Below are positions 7,794-16,421 of a stretch of DNA of 64,000 nucleotides, one piece after another. The DNA is from Kineosporiaceae bacterium SCSIO 59966 (lineage in GTDB: Bacteria > Actinomycetota > Actinomycetes > Actinomycetales > SCSIO-59966), in contig CP052876.1 of the NCBI GenBank assembly GCA_020881835.1, positions 3,031,449 through 3,095,448 on the forward strand, in the 5' to 3' direction. The position numbers were made by a program, and so were the translations under genes. Under the pieces are notes generated by a model that searched no databases, had not been told where the DNA came from, and saw nothing but the letters and a program-made list of their open reading frames with translations. Positions within the stretch are counted from its first letter, which is position 1. Every line of letters starts with the position of its first letter.

Positions 7794-9214
7794 CGGGAAG
7801 CCGCGCCACGGAGCTGCTCGCGCTGCTGCCGGAGATCCTGCTGCTGGCCGGGGCGGTCGGCGGGCTGCTGCTCGGGTTGTGGACCCCCCAGCGCCGGCAG
7901 GGCCGGGTGGCCGTGCTGACGCTGACGGCGCTGGGCGGCGCGGCGGCCGCCGCCGCAGCCGGGCTCGCCGGCGGGGACCGGGTGGTGTTCTCCGGAACGT
8001 GGACCGTGGACGCGGTGACCGGGGTGGTGCGCCTGAGCGTCGCGCTAGCGACCGCCGGCTTCGTCGTCCTGGCCCGGGCCCGTTTCGCCGGGCACCCCCG
8101 CGAGACCGAGGTCTACGTGCTGGGTCTGCTCGGCGCGATCGGAGCGAGCGCCTTGGCGGCGTCCAGCGACCTGCTCCTGCTGGCGGCGGCCTACCTGCTC
8201 GCCAGTGTGCCGCTGTACGCCCTGGCCGGCTTCGTCAAGGACGCGCGCGCGGTGGAGGCCTCGCTGAAGTACTACCTGATGGGGGCGCTGGTCGGCGTCC
8301 TCATGCTCGTGGGCGTGGCGGCACTGGTGCTCGCCACCGGCCGCACCGGGTACGCCGCGCTGGCGGTGGGGCTGGCGGAGGCGCCACGAGGACTGACGGC
8401 GGTCGGCGTGCTCGGCTTGCTCGCCGGTGTGGCCTTCAAGGCCGGTGCGGTGCCGGTGCACTTCTGGGTCCCGGACGTCACCGCCGGGACGACGCCCGCA
8501 GTGGGGGCGTTCCTCACCACGGTTCCGAAGGTGGGGGCGGTGGCAGCCGCCTTCCGCCTGCTCGCGGAACCGTTCGCCCAGGTGGCGGTGGACGTCACAC
8601 TCGTCGTGGCGCTGCTTGCCGCCGCGAGCATGACCCTGGGGAACCTGGCGGCCTTCCGGCAGGACGACCCGCTGCGGCTGCTCGCCTACTCGGCGATCAG
8701 CCAGGTCGGCTACCTCTTCATGGTCGTCGCGGTCGCCGGTCGCACGGACGTGGCGGTGCCGGCGCTGGCCGTCTACCTCGTCGGGTACGCGGTCACCAAC
8801 GTCGGGGCGTTCGCGGCGGTCGCGGCCCTGCCCGGGGCGCGGACGATCTCCGACTGGGCCACCGGGGTGCGCCACCGGCCCTGGGTCGTGCTGAGCCTGA
8901 CGGTCGCCCTCCTCGGCCTGGTCGGCACCCCGCCCACCGTCGTCTTCGTGGGCAAGCTCGCCGTCTTCACCGCCACCGGTGACGGCGGCCTGATGTGGCT
9001 GGTCGTCGTCGGCGCGGTGAACACGGTCGCCAGCCTCTTCTACTACCTGCGCTGGCTGGCGCCGGCGTTCCGCGCGGTGACCGAGCAGGCGGCACCCGGT
9101 CCCCGTGACGTCCCCGCCCCGCTGACCATGGCACCTGCCGCCGTCCTGCACTGCTCGGCCGCCGGCGCCGTCGTCCTCGGGATCGCTGCCGGCAGGGTCG
9201 CCCTGCTCGGCTGA
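7790..9214 (+). CDS. nuoN: NADH-quinone oxidoreductase-like subunit N (antiporter-like)
   Basis: 474 residues from GTG 7790 (GTGA overlap with nuoM). About 14 helices, normal NuoN length. The helix 7 lysine is in GVAFKAGAVPVHFWVPDVTA, followed by FLTTVPKVGAVAAAFRL; LLAYSAISQVGYLFMVVAV matches helix 10-11. The helix 5 segment (LLLLAAAYLLASVPLYALAG) aligns with the E. coli LFLGIELISLPLFGLVG but has no acidic residue, so the conserved proton-path glutamate is missing. It is the last gene of the nuo-like operon. Confidence 0.9.
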   Translation: MTGSRATELLALLPEILLLAGAVGGLLLGLWTPQRRQGRVAVLTLTALGGAAAAAAAGLAGGDRVVFSGTWTVDAVTGVVRLSVALATAGFVVLARARFAGHPRETEVYVLGLLGAIGASALAASSDLLLLAAAYLLASVPLYALAGFVKDARAVEASLKYYLMGALVGVLMLVGVAALVLATGRTGYAALAVGLAEAPRGLTAVGVLGLLAGVAFKAGAVPVHFWVPDVTAGTTPAVGAFLTTVPKVGAVAAAFRLLAEPFAQVAVDVTLVVALLAAASMTLGNLAAFRQDDPLRLLAYSAISQVGYLFMVVAVAGRTDVAVPALAVYLVGYAVTNVGAFAAVAALPGARTISDWATGVRHRPWVVLSLTVALLGLVGTPPTVVFVGKLAVFTATGDGGLMWLVVVGAVNTVASLFYYLRWLAPAFRAVTEQAAPGPRDVPAPLTMAPAAVLHCSAAGAVVLGIAAGRVALLG

Positions 9215-9348
9215 GGACCGGGGCCGCCTCGTCCCCAGCGGAGCCGTCTGTGTCATGCTCGCCGAGGACCTCGCGAAAGCCGTCCTGGTGCAGGGGGTGT
9301 CATGGGGACCTCGGAGCGCCTCCGTCCCGGCCGGGGGACCCGGCGCTG

Positions 9349-10266
9349 ATGGGTGCTGGTCACGGGCACACGCGGCCCGCGCCGGCCGGCCACGCCGGAG
9401 GGCGGCACCGGTGGCGGCTCGCGGTGTCCTTCACCCTCATCGCCGTGTTCTTCGTCGTCGAGCTCGTCGCCGGCCTGGTCTCCGGGTCGCTGGCGCTCCT
9501 GTCGGACGCCGGCCACATGGCCGCCGACGTCGTGGCTCTCGGCGCCGCCCTCGTCGCCACCCGCGTCGCCACCCGTCCCGACGACACGGGACGCCGGACG
9601 TTCGGTTCCTACCGCGCCGAGGTCCTCGCCTCCGGGCTGGCGGTGCTGCTCATGCTCGGGGTGTCGGTGTACGTCGTCGTCGAGGCGGTCGGCCGGATCG
9701 GCTCGACGGTGGCACCCAGCGCCGGTCCGATGCTCGTCGTCGGCGCGCTCGGCCTCGCGGTGAACCTCGGAGCCCTCGTCCTGCTGCGCTCCGGCGCCGC
9801 GGAGAGCATCAACGTCAAGGGTGCCTACCTCGAGGTGCTGGCCGACACGGTGGGGTCCCTCGCGGTGCTCGCGGCGGGGTGGCTCGTCGCGGCGACCGGG
9901 TCGGGGGTGTGGGACACCGTCGTCGCCCTCGCGGTCGGCGCATTCGTCGTGGTCCGGGCGGTGCTCCTGGGCCGGGAGGTGCTCGCCGTCCTCGGCCAGC
10001 AGGCCCCGGCCGGGGTCGTGGTGGACGCGGTCGCCGCGGACCTGGCCGCGATCGACGGCGTGGACGACGTCCACGACCTGCACGTGTGGACGCTCACCTC
10101 CGGGATGAACGTCGCGACGGCCCACCTCGTGGCGGCCGACCCGGCGGTCGGCCCGCGCGTCCTTGGCGACGCCCGGCGGGTGCTGCGGACGCGGCACGGC
10201 GTCGAGCACGCGACCGTGCAGGTCGAGACGACCGCGGACCGGAGCTGCCACGAGCTGGGGTGGTGA
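9349..10266 (+). CDS. Cation diffusion facilitator (CzcD/ZitB-like metal exporter)
   Basis: 305 residues from ATG 9349, preceded by GGGGGA; an upstream in-frame extension lacks a CDF match. There are six predicted helices and a His-rich N terminus (GAGHGHTRPAPAGHAGGRH). The transport site is SDAGHMAADV in helix 2 (HxxxD) and YLEVLADTVGSL in helix 5, where the first histidine of the usual HxxxD is glutamate. The cytoplasmic domain carries DLHVWTLTSGMNVATAHL, the HVW signature. The family exports Zn, Co, Cd or similar divalent ions against protons. It lies 134 bases after nuoN and next to a copper-type oxidase, which fits a metal-handling neighbourhood. Confidence 0.9.
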   Translation: MGAGHGHTRPAPAGHAGGRHRWRLAVSFTLIAVFFVVELVAGLVSGSLALLSDAGHMAADVVALGAALVATRVATRPDDTGRRTFGSYRAEVLASGLAVLLMLGVSVYVVVEAVGRIGSTVAPSAGPMLVVGALGLAVNLGALVLLRSGAAESINVKGAYLEVLADTVGSLAVLAAGWLVAATGSGVWDTVVALAVGAFVVVRAVLLGREVLAVLGQQAPAGVVVDAVAADLAAIDGVDDVHDLHVWTLTSGMNVATAHLVAADPAVGPRVLGDARRVLRTRHGVEHATVQVETTADRSCHELGW

Positions 10267-10292
10267 ATGGCAGTGGAAGTGGCGGCCTCGCC

Positions 10293-10308
10293 ATACCCCC
10301 AGGGGCAT
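10293..10308. promoter_or_regulatory. CsoR/CstR-type operator-like palindrome before the peroxiredoxin gene
   Basis: The sequence ATACCCCCAGGGGCAT is an inverted repeat of ATACCCC and GGGGCAT with one mismatch. This is the arrangement of CsoR-family (copper or persulfide sensing) operators, which generally follow ATACCCC-n-GGGGTAT. It lies 54 bases before the peroxiredoxin start; a further GTAC-T-GTAC repeat follows at 10309-10317. No CsoR gene is visible in the window. Confidence 0.5.
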
Positions 10309-10362
10309 GTACTGTACGAAGGAGAGTGATGAGACGTACCCGCCGGACGAAGGGACACACTC

Positions 10363-10998
10363 ATGACCTGCCTGCACCTGGGCGACACCGCCCCCGACTT
10401 CACCGCCCCCACCAGTGAGGGCGAGATCTCCTTCCACGAGTGGAAGGGCGACAGCTGGGCGATCCTGTTCAGCCACCCGGCCGACTTCACCCCGGTGTGC
10501 ACCACCGAACTCGGCCGCGTCGGCCTGATGAGCGAGGAGTGGGCCAAGCGGAACACCAAGGTGATCGCACTTTCGGTCGACTCCGTCGAGGACCACCACA
10601 GGTGGAAGCCCGACATCGAGGACGTCGTGCACACCTCGGTCGACTACCCGATCATCGCCGACCCGGACAAGAAGGTCGCCGAGCTCTACGACATGATCCA
10701 CCCGGGCGAGGGGGACGCGAGCTCCGTACGGTCCGTCTTCATCATCGACCCCGCCAACCGGATCCGGCTGATGATGACCTACCCGAAGAGCACGGGCCGC
10801 AACTTCGACGAGATCCTGCGGACCCTGGACGCTCTGCAGATGAACGACCTGGGCCCGTTCGCCACCCCCGCCGACTGGCAGCCCGGTGACCGGGTGATCG
10901 TCAGCAACGACATCCCGACCGAGGAGGCCGAGCAGCGCTTCGGCGACCTCGAGGTCGTCAAGCCCTACCTGCGGTACACCGCGAGCACCGGCCGCTGA
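10363..10998 (+). CDS. 1-Cys peroxiredoxin (Prx6 family)
   Basis: 211 residues, the usual Prx6 length. The peroxidatic site PADFTPVCTTE has Cys46 with Thr43 and Pro39; the conserved arginine lies in GDASSVRSVFIID. The long C-terminal part (DWQPGDRVIVSNDIPTEEA) is the Prx6 dimer extension, and no resolving cysteine is evident. It reduces peroxides in the cytoplasm with help from small thiols or thioredoxins. ATG 10363 follows GAAGGGA. It stands alone between the CDF gene and recQ, behind the CsoR-like palindrome, so metal- or sulfur-dependent expression is plausible. Confidence 0.93.
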   Translation: MTCLHLGDTAPDFTAPTSEGEISFHEWKGDSWAILFSHPADFTPVCTTELGRVGLMSEEWAKRNTKVIALSVDSVEDHHRWKPDIEDVVHTSVDYPIIADPDKKVAELYDMIHPGEGDASSVRSVFIIDPANRIRLMMTYPKSTGRNFDEILRTLDALQMNDLGPFATPADWQPGDRVIVSNDIPTEEAEQRFGDLEVVKPYLRYTASTGR

Positions 10999-11006
10999 GG
11001 CGGCCG

Positions 11007-11025
11007 GGCCCCGCGCCCCGGGGCC
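11007..11025. terminator. Hairpin between convergent peroxiredoxin and recQ
   Basis: GGCCCC (11007-11012) pairs with GGGGCC (11020-11025) in the 46-base gap between two convergent genes. The stem is short and has no T-run, so the call rests mainly on position. Confidence 0.4.
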
Positions 11026-11044
11026 GGTTGGTTCGAGACCGGCC

Positions 11045-12673
11045 TCACGCCCGGCGCAGCAGCTCCTGGTCGTCGACGAGGTCACCGGACAGGGTCTTGT
11101 AGCCCTCGGTCTCGAAGAACACGGTGATCCGGTCGCCGTCGTGACGCATCACCGTCCCCGGCCCCCACTGGGCGTGCACGACCGGAGCCTGCAGCGGCCA
11201 GGCCTTGGCCGTGCCGGCGTCGTCGTCGTCGCGGGCGACGGCCCCGGACCGGCAGACGTCGCACCTGCCGCACCCGCCGCTGTGCTCCTGCCCGAAGTAC
11301 CCCAGCAGGAAGTCCCGCCGGCACGCGGTCGTCTCGGCGTAGCCGCGCATCATCTCGATCCGGGAGCGGGCGATCCGTTCCCGTGACTCGGTCGAGCGGA
11401 CCGCCGCCTCGACGACGCGGGCCGGCGGGTCGTCACCGACCGCCCGCACACCCCGCCGGCTGCGCGCCGCGGCGCCCACCTCCGTGAGGAGGTTGACCTG
11501 GGTGGTGAGGCGGCGGGCCGGCATCGCGAGCTCCCGGCGCAGGGCCGCCACTGGCACCGGCCGCTGCGCGGCCCGCAGCGCCGTCAGGACGGCGCGCAGC
11601 GACTCCTCGTCCACCGACGTCGTGGCGAAGAACCGTCGCAGCCCGAGGTCCTCGGGCCGGTAGTGCAGGGAGGCCACGGCGGGCCGGCCGTCCCGCCCGG
11701 CGCGTCCGATCTCCTGGTAGTAGCTGTCGAGGGACTCCGGGGCGTCGGCGTGCACGACGTAGCGCACGTCCGGCTTGTCGATGCCCATCCCGAACGCGGA
11801 GGTGGCGACGACGACGTCGAGGGCTCCGTCGAGGAAGGCACGGTGGACGCCGTCGCGGTGCTCGGCCCGCCGTCCGGCGTGGTAGGCGGCCGCTCGCAGG
11901 CCACGGTCGACCAGCTCGGCGGCGTAGGCCTCGGTCTGCTTGCGGGTCGCGACGTAGAGCAGTCCCGGGCCGGCCAGCTCACTGACCTGGGCCAGGACGG
12001 CGCGCCGCTTGTCGTCGGCGCTCGTGTGCCGGTGCACCTCGAGCATGAGGTTGGGCCGGTCGAACCCACGGGTGACGACGAGCGGGTCGCGCAGGCCCAG
12101 CCGCTCGGTGATCTCCCGCTGGACCGGGCCGGACGCCGTCGCGGTCAGTGCCACGACCGGGGGTCGACCCAGCCGGTCGACGGCGGAGCCGAGGGCGAGG
12201 TAGTCCGGGCGGAAGTCGTGGCCCCAGGAGGACACGCAGTGCGCCTCGTCGACGACGAGCAGCGAGGGGCGGGACGCCCGGAGCCGGTCGACGACCGAGT
12301 CCTTCGCCAGCTGCTCGGGCGCCAGGAACAGGAACTCCGCGCCGTGCTCGCGCACGGCCTCCCAGGCCTCGGCGTTCTCGGGCCCGTCCTGCGCGGAGTT
12401 GACGGCCACGGCGTCCGGCCCGCCGGCGTCCGCGAGTCCCGCGACCTGGTCGGCCTGGAGGGCGATGAGAGGGGAGACGACGACGGTGGGCCCGTCCCGG
12501 AGCACGGCCGGCACCTGGTAGACGGCGGACTTGCCGTAGCCGGTGGGCATCACCGCCAGGACGTCACGGCCGGCCACCACCGCTGCCATCGCCTCCGCCT
12601 GGCCGGGGCGCAGCTCCGCCCAGCCGAAGGTGTCGCGGGCGACGCGCTGGACGTCGTCGGTCTCGGTTGGCAC
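11045..12673 (-). CDS. recQ: ATP-dependent DNA helicase RecQ
   Basis: 542 residues. Helicase motifs run in order: motif [12 protein letters not shown] (~43-53), motif [18 protein letters not shown] (~140), motif III ALTATA, then [18 protein letters not shown] and [12 protein letters not shown] in the second RecA fold. A zinc site follows (C...C at [12 protein letters not shown] and CGRCDVC). Instead of an HRDC domain, the C terminus has a small domain ([18 protein letters not shown]...) like the Tudor-type end of UvrD/PcrA helicases. RecQ unwinds 3'-5' at forks and recombination intermediates. The GTG start has no clear ribosome site. Confidence 0.93.
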   Translation of the reverse strand: MPTETDDVQRVARDTFGWAELRPGQAEAMAAVVAGRDVLAVMPTGYGKSAVYQVPAVLRDGPTVVVSPLIALQADQVAGLADAGGPDAVAVNSAQDGPENAEAWEAVREHGAEFLFLAPEQLAKDSVVDRLRASRPSLLVVDEAHCVSSWGHDFRPDYLALGSAVDRLGRPPVVALTATASGPVQREITERLGLRDPLVVTRGFDRPNLMLEVHRHTSADDKRRAVLAQVSELAGPGLLYVATRKQTEAYAAELVDRGLRAAAYHAGRRAEHRDGVHRAFLDGALDVVVATSAFGMGIDKPDVRYVVHADAPESLDSYYQEIGRAGRDGRPAVASLHYRPEDLGLRRFFATTSVDEESLRAVLTALRAAQRPVPVAALRRELAMPARRLTTQVNLLTEVGAAARSRRGVRAVGDDPPARVVEAAVRSTESRERIARSRIEMMRGYAETTACRRDFLLGYFGQEHSGGCGRCDVCRSGAVARDDDDAGTAKAWPLQAPVVHAQWGPGTVMRHDGDRITVFFETEGYKTLSGDLVDDQELLRRA

Positions 12674-12861
12674 GGGGCAACTGTGCGGTGCGGCCGACGG
12701 GTCGGCAATCCGGGGAGCGGCTCACGAGATGCGCCTGTCGCGAGTCGGTGCCAGCGTTGGCCACGGCGCGGGCCGCCCTGGCCACCGCCACGAGAGCGGC
12801 TCGAGCGACACCGGGAGGAGCGGGTGCAGCAGCGCGACCTTGCCCCACGCGGAGGACCGGC

Positions 12862-13749
12862 GTGACCCGCCCGGTCGAGGACGCCCGGGTCACCGTGGTG
12901 GTGATGAGCCGCAACCGCCGCCGCGAGCTGCTCGCCTCGCTGAGCCGCCACCGGGCGCCGGTGGTCTACGTCGACAACGCCTCCACGGACGGCTCCGCCG
13001 AGGCGGTGCGGGCTGCGCACCCCGACGTCGACGTCGTCAAGCTCGACCGCAACGCCGGCGCGTACGCCCGGACCGTCGGGGCCCGCAGGGCGCGGACGCC
13101 GTTCGTCGCCTTCGCCGACGACGACTCGTGGTGGGCGCCCGGCGCGCTGGCCCTGGCCGCTGACGCCCTGAGCGCTCACCCCCGGGTCGGCGCGGTCACC
13201 GCACGGATCCTCGTCGGAGCCGACCAGCGACTCGACCCGGTGTCCGTGGAGATGGCCCGCTCGCCGCTGCGGCCGCCAGCGGGGGGTGGTCCCGGGCCCT
13301 CGCTGCTCGGGTTCGTGGCGTGCGCCACGATGGTCCGCACCGAGGCGTTCCTCGCCGTCGGGGGGTTCGACCGGGTCGTGCGCTTCCCCGGCGAGGAGGA
13401 ACGGGTGGCCCTCGACCTCGTCACCGCGGGATGGCACCTGTGCTACGTCGACGAGGCCGTCGTCCACCACCATCCCTCGCCGGTGCGCCACGGGCCGGCG
13501 CAGCGGGCACGGGGGATCGCCCGCTCGCACGTGCTGACCGGCGTGATGCGGCTGCCGTGGCGCAGGGCGGGATCCCGGGCCGCCCAGGCTTTGGCGACCG
13601 GGGCGGCCACCCGCCGCGGGGCCCTGGACGCCGTCCGCGACCTGCCGACGGCCCTGCGCGAGCGCCGTCCCGTGGGACCGGACGTGCTGGCGATGATGGA
13701 TCGGCTCGAGGAGGCCGCCGACGCGGCCAGGGAGGGGCAACGGGTATGA
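12862..13749 (+). CDS. GT2 family glycosyltransferase
   Basis: 295 residues from GTG 12862, which has GGAGG six bases upstream; the longer upstream frame is low-complexity and rejected. A GT-A fold begins at [11 protein letters not shown], with [12 protein letters not shown] and the metal-binding DDDSWW at about residue 90, then [20 protein letters not shown] (acceptor-side acidic motif). No membrane segment. It is a paralogue of the GT2 at 26620-27540, so two similar enzymes bracket the heptose operon. It overlaps the next gene by 4 bases (ATGA). The sugar and the acceptor are unknown. Confidence 0.85.
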   Translation: MTRPVEDARVTVVVMSRNRRRELLASLSRHRAPVVYVDNASTDGSAEAVRAAHPDVDVVKLDRNAGAYARTVGARRARTPFVAFADDDSWWAPGALALAADALSAHPRVGAVTARILVGADQRLDPVSVEMARSPLRPPAGGGPGPSLLGFVACATMVRTEAFLAVGGFDRVVRFPGEEERVALDLVTAGWHLCYVDEAVVHHHPSPVRHGPAQRARGIARSHVLTGVMRLPWRRAGSRAAQALATGAATRRGALDAVRDLPTALRERRPVGPDVLAMMDRLEEAADAAREGQRV

Positions 13750-14708
13750 CGAGGCTCATCACCGGCGGACGCGCCGTGGTCACCGGTGGCGCCGGGTTCC
13801 TCGGCAGCCACCTGTGCGAGGAGCTGCTCGAACGCGGGTGGCAGGTGGTCTGCCTGGACAACTTCCTCACCGGCACACCCGGCAACGTGGCGCACCTGGC
13901 TCGACGCCCGAACTTCGAGCTCGTGCACTGCGACGTCACCGAGAACACGCACGTGCGCGGCGAGGTGGACCTGGTCCTGCACTTCGCCTCCCCGGCCTCA
14001 CCGGTGGACTACCTCCAGCTCCCCATCGAGACCCTGCGGGTGGGGTCGGTCGGCACCGAGCGGGCCCTGGTCCTGGCCCGGGACAAGGGCGCCCGCTTCG
14101 TGCTGGCCTCCACCTCCGAGGTGTACGGCGACCCCCAGGTGCACCCGCAGCCGGAGGACTACTGGGGCCACGTCAACCCGATCGGGCCACGCGGCGTCTA
14201 CGACGAGGCCAAGAGGTACGCCGAGGCGCTCGTGACGGCCTACCGGGACACCCACGGCGTGGACACCGGCATCGTGCGGATCTTCAACACGTACGGCCCC
14301 CGCATGCGCCCGGACGACGGCCGGGCCATCCCCACCTTCATCCGCCAGGCGCTCGCGGGAGAGCCGGTCACGGTGGCCGGTGACGGACGCCAGACCCGGT
14401 CGGTCTGCTACGTCGACGACCTCGTCGCCGGCGTTCTGGCGCTCGCCGGGTCGGGGCACCCGGGGCCGGTCAACATCGGCAACCCGCAGGAGCGGTCGGT
14501 GCTCGCCATCGCGCAGGACGTCATCGCCGCGACGGGCTCACGCTCGCAGGTCCAGCTCGTCGAGCGTCCGGTCGACGACCCCCAGGTCCGCCGACCGGAC
14601 ACCACCAGGGCACGCGAGCTGCTGGGGTGGGAGCCACGAGTCCCGTGGGAGCAGGGCCTCAGCCGCACCGTGGAGTGGTTCGCGGACGTCCTCAGCCGCA
14701 CTGCCTGA
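13746..14708 (+). CDS. NAD-dependent sugar epimerase/dehydratase, UDP-glucuronate decarboxylase-like
   Basis: 320 residues, extended SDR fold. The NAD site is [41 protein letters not shown] is the signature of UDP-xylose synthases (UXS); [20 protein letters not shown] and [11 protein letters not shown] supply Ser, Tyr and Lys of the catalytic site; [16 protein letters not shown] follows. UXS converts UDP-glucuronate to UDP-xylose. It is coupled to the GT2 upstream, so it may supply that enzyme's donor. The last 17 bases overlap the convergent GT9 gene tail to tail. Confidence 0.85.
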   Translation: MTRLITGGRAVVTGGAGFLGSHLCEELLERGWQVVCLDNFLTGTPGNVAHLARRPNFELVHCDVTENTHVRGEVDLVLHFASPASPVDYLQLPIETLRVGSVGTERALVLARDKGARFVLASTSEVYGDPQVHPQPEDYWGHVNPIGPRGVYDEAKRYAEALVTAYRDTHGVDTGIVRIFNTYGPRMRPDDGRAIPTFIRQALAGEPVTVAGDGRQTRSVCYVDDLVAGVLALAGSGHPGPVNIGNPQERSVLAIAQDVIAATGSRSQVQLVERPVDDPQVRRPDTTRARELLGWEPRVPWEQGLSRTVEWFADVLSRTA

Positions 14709-15714
14709 GCATCCCCTCCACCGCGTCCCACACCTCGCCCGGGGTGATTGCCGCCAGCGCCGGGTCGACGGTCTCGGCGTGCGGGTCGCCGAGCCCGTTG
14801 CCGTGCCACAGCACGGTGTGCCGCTCGAGGTCGAGCGCCGGCCCCCACCAGCTCGGCGGGGTGGGCCCGAACAGCAGCACCGACGGGGTGCCGACGGCGG
14901 TGGCCAGATGGGCCACGCCGGTGTCGCCACAGACGACCACGCGGGCGCCGGCCACGAGCGACGCCAGCCCCGGCAGGTCCAGGGCACCGGCGACGGAGCG
15001 GACCGTCCCAGCAGCCAGGCGGCGCCCCGGCACCACCGGGTCCGTTCGCCCGTAGTCGCCGGTGCCCGCCACCACCTGGTCGCACAGACCGGTCTCCGCC
15101 GTCGACCCGGTGACGAGGACGGGCACTCCGGCGGCGGACAGCCGCGCGGCCAGCCACGACCAGCGCTCCGCCGGCCAGCGCCGCGACCCCGACGCCGCAC
15201 CGGGGTGCAGGACGACCGCACCGTTTCCGTCGCGTCCGTGGCCGTCCCGCCGTGGCACCGCCAGCCGCAGGTCCTCGCGGCCGCAGGCACCGCCGGCCCA
15301 CCGGACGAGGCGGCACCACCGGTCCACCTCGTGCTCGTCCGCCCGCCAGTGCGGCCCGTCGAGGTGGCCGGCCTTCGGCGAGGCGAAGGCGACGAGCCGG
15401 TCCGGCCGGGTCCCCAGGAGCAGCCGGTGGCTCTGCGGGCCGCGCCCGTGGAGGTTGACGGCCACGTGCCCGCGGTCCTGGTAGCCCCCACGATCCTGGT
15501 CGCCGTCGAGCGGGCCGAGCCGGTCCAGACCCGTGGTCGGTAGCACCGCGTCCACCACGCCGAGATCACGCAGCCAGCCGCCGGTGCCTGCGGGCGCGGC
15601 GAGGACCAGGCGCCGGTCCGGCCAGGCACGCCGCACGCCACGCAGCGCCGCCACCCCGGTGAGGGCGTCACCGAGGCCCAGGGCGCGCAGAACGAGGACG
15701 TCGCCGGCCGTCAC
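14692..15714 (-). CDS. GT9 glycosyltransferase (heptosyltransferase family)
   Basis: 340 residues with the two-domain GT-B layout of ADP-heptose:LPS heptosyltransferases. The N-terminal [20 protein letters not shown] is the GDxxLxxPxLxxLR motif. The C-terminal half has [19 protein letters not shown] and [20 protein letters not shown], with [12 protein letters not shown], all typical of GT9. It is the last gene of the nine-gene minus-strand operon and starts inside the SDR stop (4-base overlap). With GmhA and HldE in the operon, transfer of a heptose from an ADP-sugar is the likely job. Confidence 0.85.
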   Translation of the reverse strand: MTAGDVLVLRALGLGDALTGVAALRGVRRAWPDRRLVLAAPAGTGGWLRDLGVVDAVLPTTGLDRLGPLDGDQDRGGYQDRGHVAVNLHGRGPQSHRLLLGTRPDRLVAFASPKAGHLDGPHWRADEHEVDRWCRLVRWAGGACGREDLRLAVPRRDGHGRDGNGAVVLHPGAASGSRRWPAERWSWLAARLSAAGVPVLVTGSTAETGLCDQVVAGTGDYGRTDPVVPGRRLAAGTVRSVAGALDLPGLASLVAGARVVVCGDTGVAHLATAVGTPSVLLFGPTPPSWWGPALDLERHTVLWHGNGLGDPHAETVDPALAAITPGEVWDAVEGMLRQCG

Positions 15715-16421
15715 GGCCAGGAGCTCTCCCCCGAGGCCATGACGAGCATCTCCCGGATCTCCGAGCCCACCGGCTGGCGCAACGCGGTGAGCACCGCGGC
15801 CGCGGTGTCGGCGGGGTCGTTGAGCTGGGCGTCCGGTCCGGGCCGGTACCGCTCGTCCCGGTCGTCGAAGAACGCCGTGCGCATCCCACCGGGCACCAGG
15901 CCGGTCACTGCGACGCGGCCGGCCAGCTCAGCGGCGAGGGCCTGAGTGAACCCGCGCACGCCGAACTTCGACGCCGAGTACGCCGTCGCCCCACTCATAC
16001 CCCGCAGCGCCAGCGTGGAGGCCACCGTGACCACGGTGCCGTAGCACTCCTCCAGGTACGGCAGGCAGGCACGCACGACGGCGACCGTGCCGAACAGGTT
16101 GACCCGCACGACCCGCTCCCACACCTCCGGCTCGAGCTCGCCGAGCTCGCCCGGCACGTCGATGCCGGCGGCGGTGACCACCGCCGACGGCGGCCCGGCG
16201 ACCTCCACCAGCTGCGCCACGGCCTCACCGGCTGCCCGCGAGTCGGCAAGGTCCACCTCGACGTACGGCACACCGTCACGAGGGGGGCGGCGATCGAGGA
16301 CGGCGGGCGACCCGCCGGCCGCGGCGACGGCGTCGACGACGGCGGCGCCCAGCCCGCTCGAGCCGCCGGTGATCACGACGGTGCCGAGCTCGCGAGGTGA
16401 ACGGGGTGCGGTGGGACTCAC
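15711..16421 (-). CDS. Short-chain dehydrogenase/reductase
   Basis: 236 residues, classical SDR. The cofactor motif is ITGGSSGLGAAVVDAV (~18-33), with VDLADS and VTAAGID after it. The catalytic triad is VTVASTLALRG (Ser) and AYSASKFGVRG (Tyr, Lys), and VPGGMRTAFF is the PG motif. It is a classical, not extended, SDR, so it is not an HldD-type heptose epimerase. It is coupled by GTGA overlap to hldE upstream and overlaps the GT9 downstream. It may oxidise or reduce a sugar intermediate; the substrate is unknown. Confidence 0.85.
   Translation of the reverse strand: MSPTAPRSPRELGTVVITGGSSGLGAAVVDAVAAAGGSPAVLDRRPPRDGVPYVEVDLADSRAAGEAVAQLVEVAGPPSAVVTAAGIDVPGELGELEPEVWERVVRVNLFGTVAVVRACLPYLEECYGTVVTVASTLALRGMSGATAYSASKFGVRGFTQALAAELAGRVAVTGLVPGGMRTAFFDDRDERYRPGPDAQLNDPADTAAAVLTALRQPVGSEIREMLVMASGESSWP

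Noticed and set aside
9250..9348. N-terminal extension of the CDF gene (33 extra codons)
   Set aside because: The extension has no helix or family match, and ATG 9349 with a GGGGGA site gives the normal start.
12667..12861. Coding extension upstream of the first GT2
   Set aside because: Arg/Ala-rich, no domain content, whereas GTG 12862 has GGAGG at proper spacing and begins the GT-A fold.
15711..16421. The SDR as an HldD heptose epimerase
   Set aside because: It is a classical 236-residue SDR with YSASK; HldD is an extended SDR of about 310 residues.
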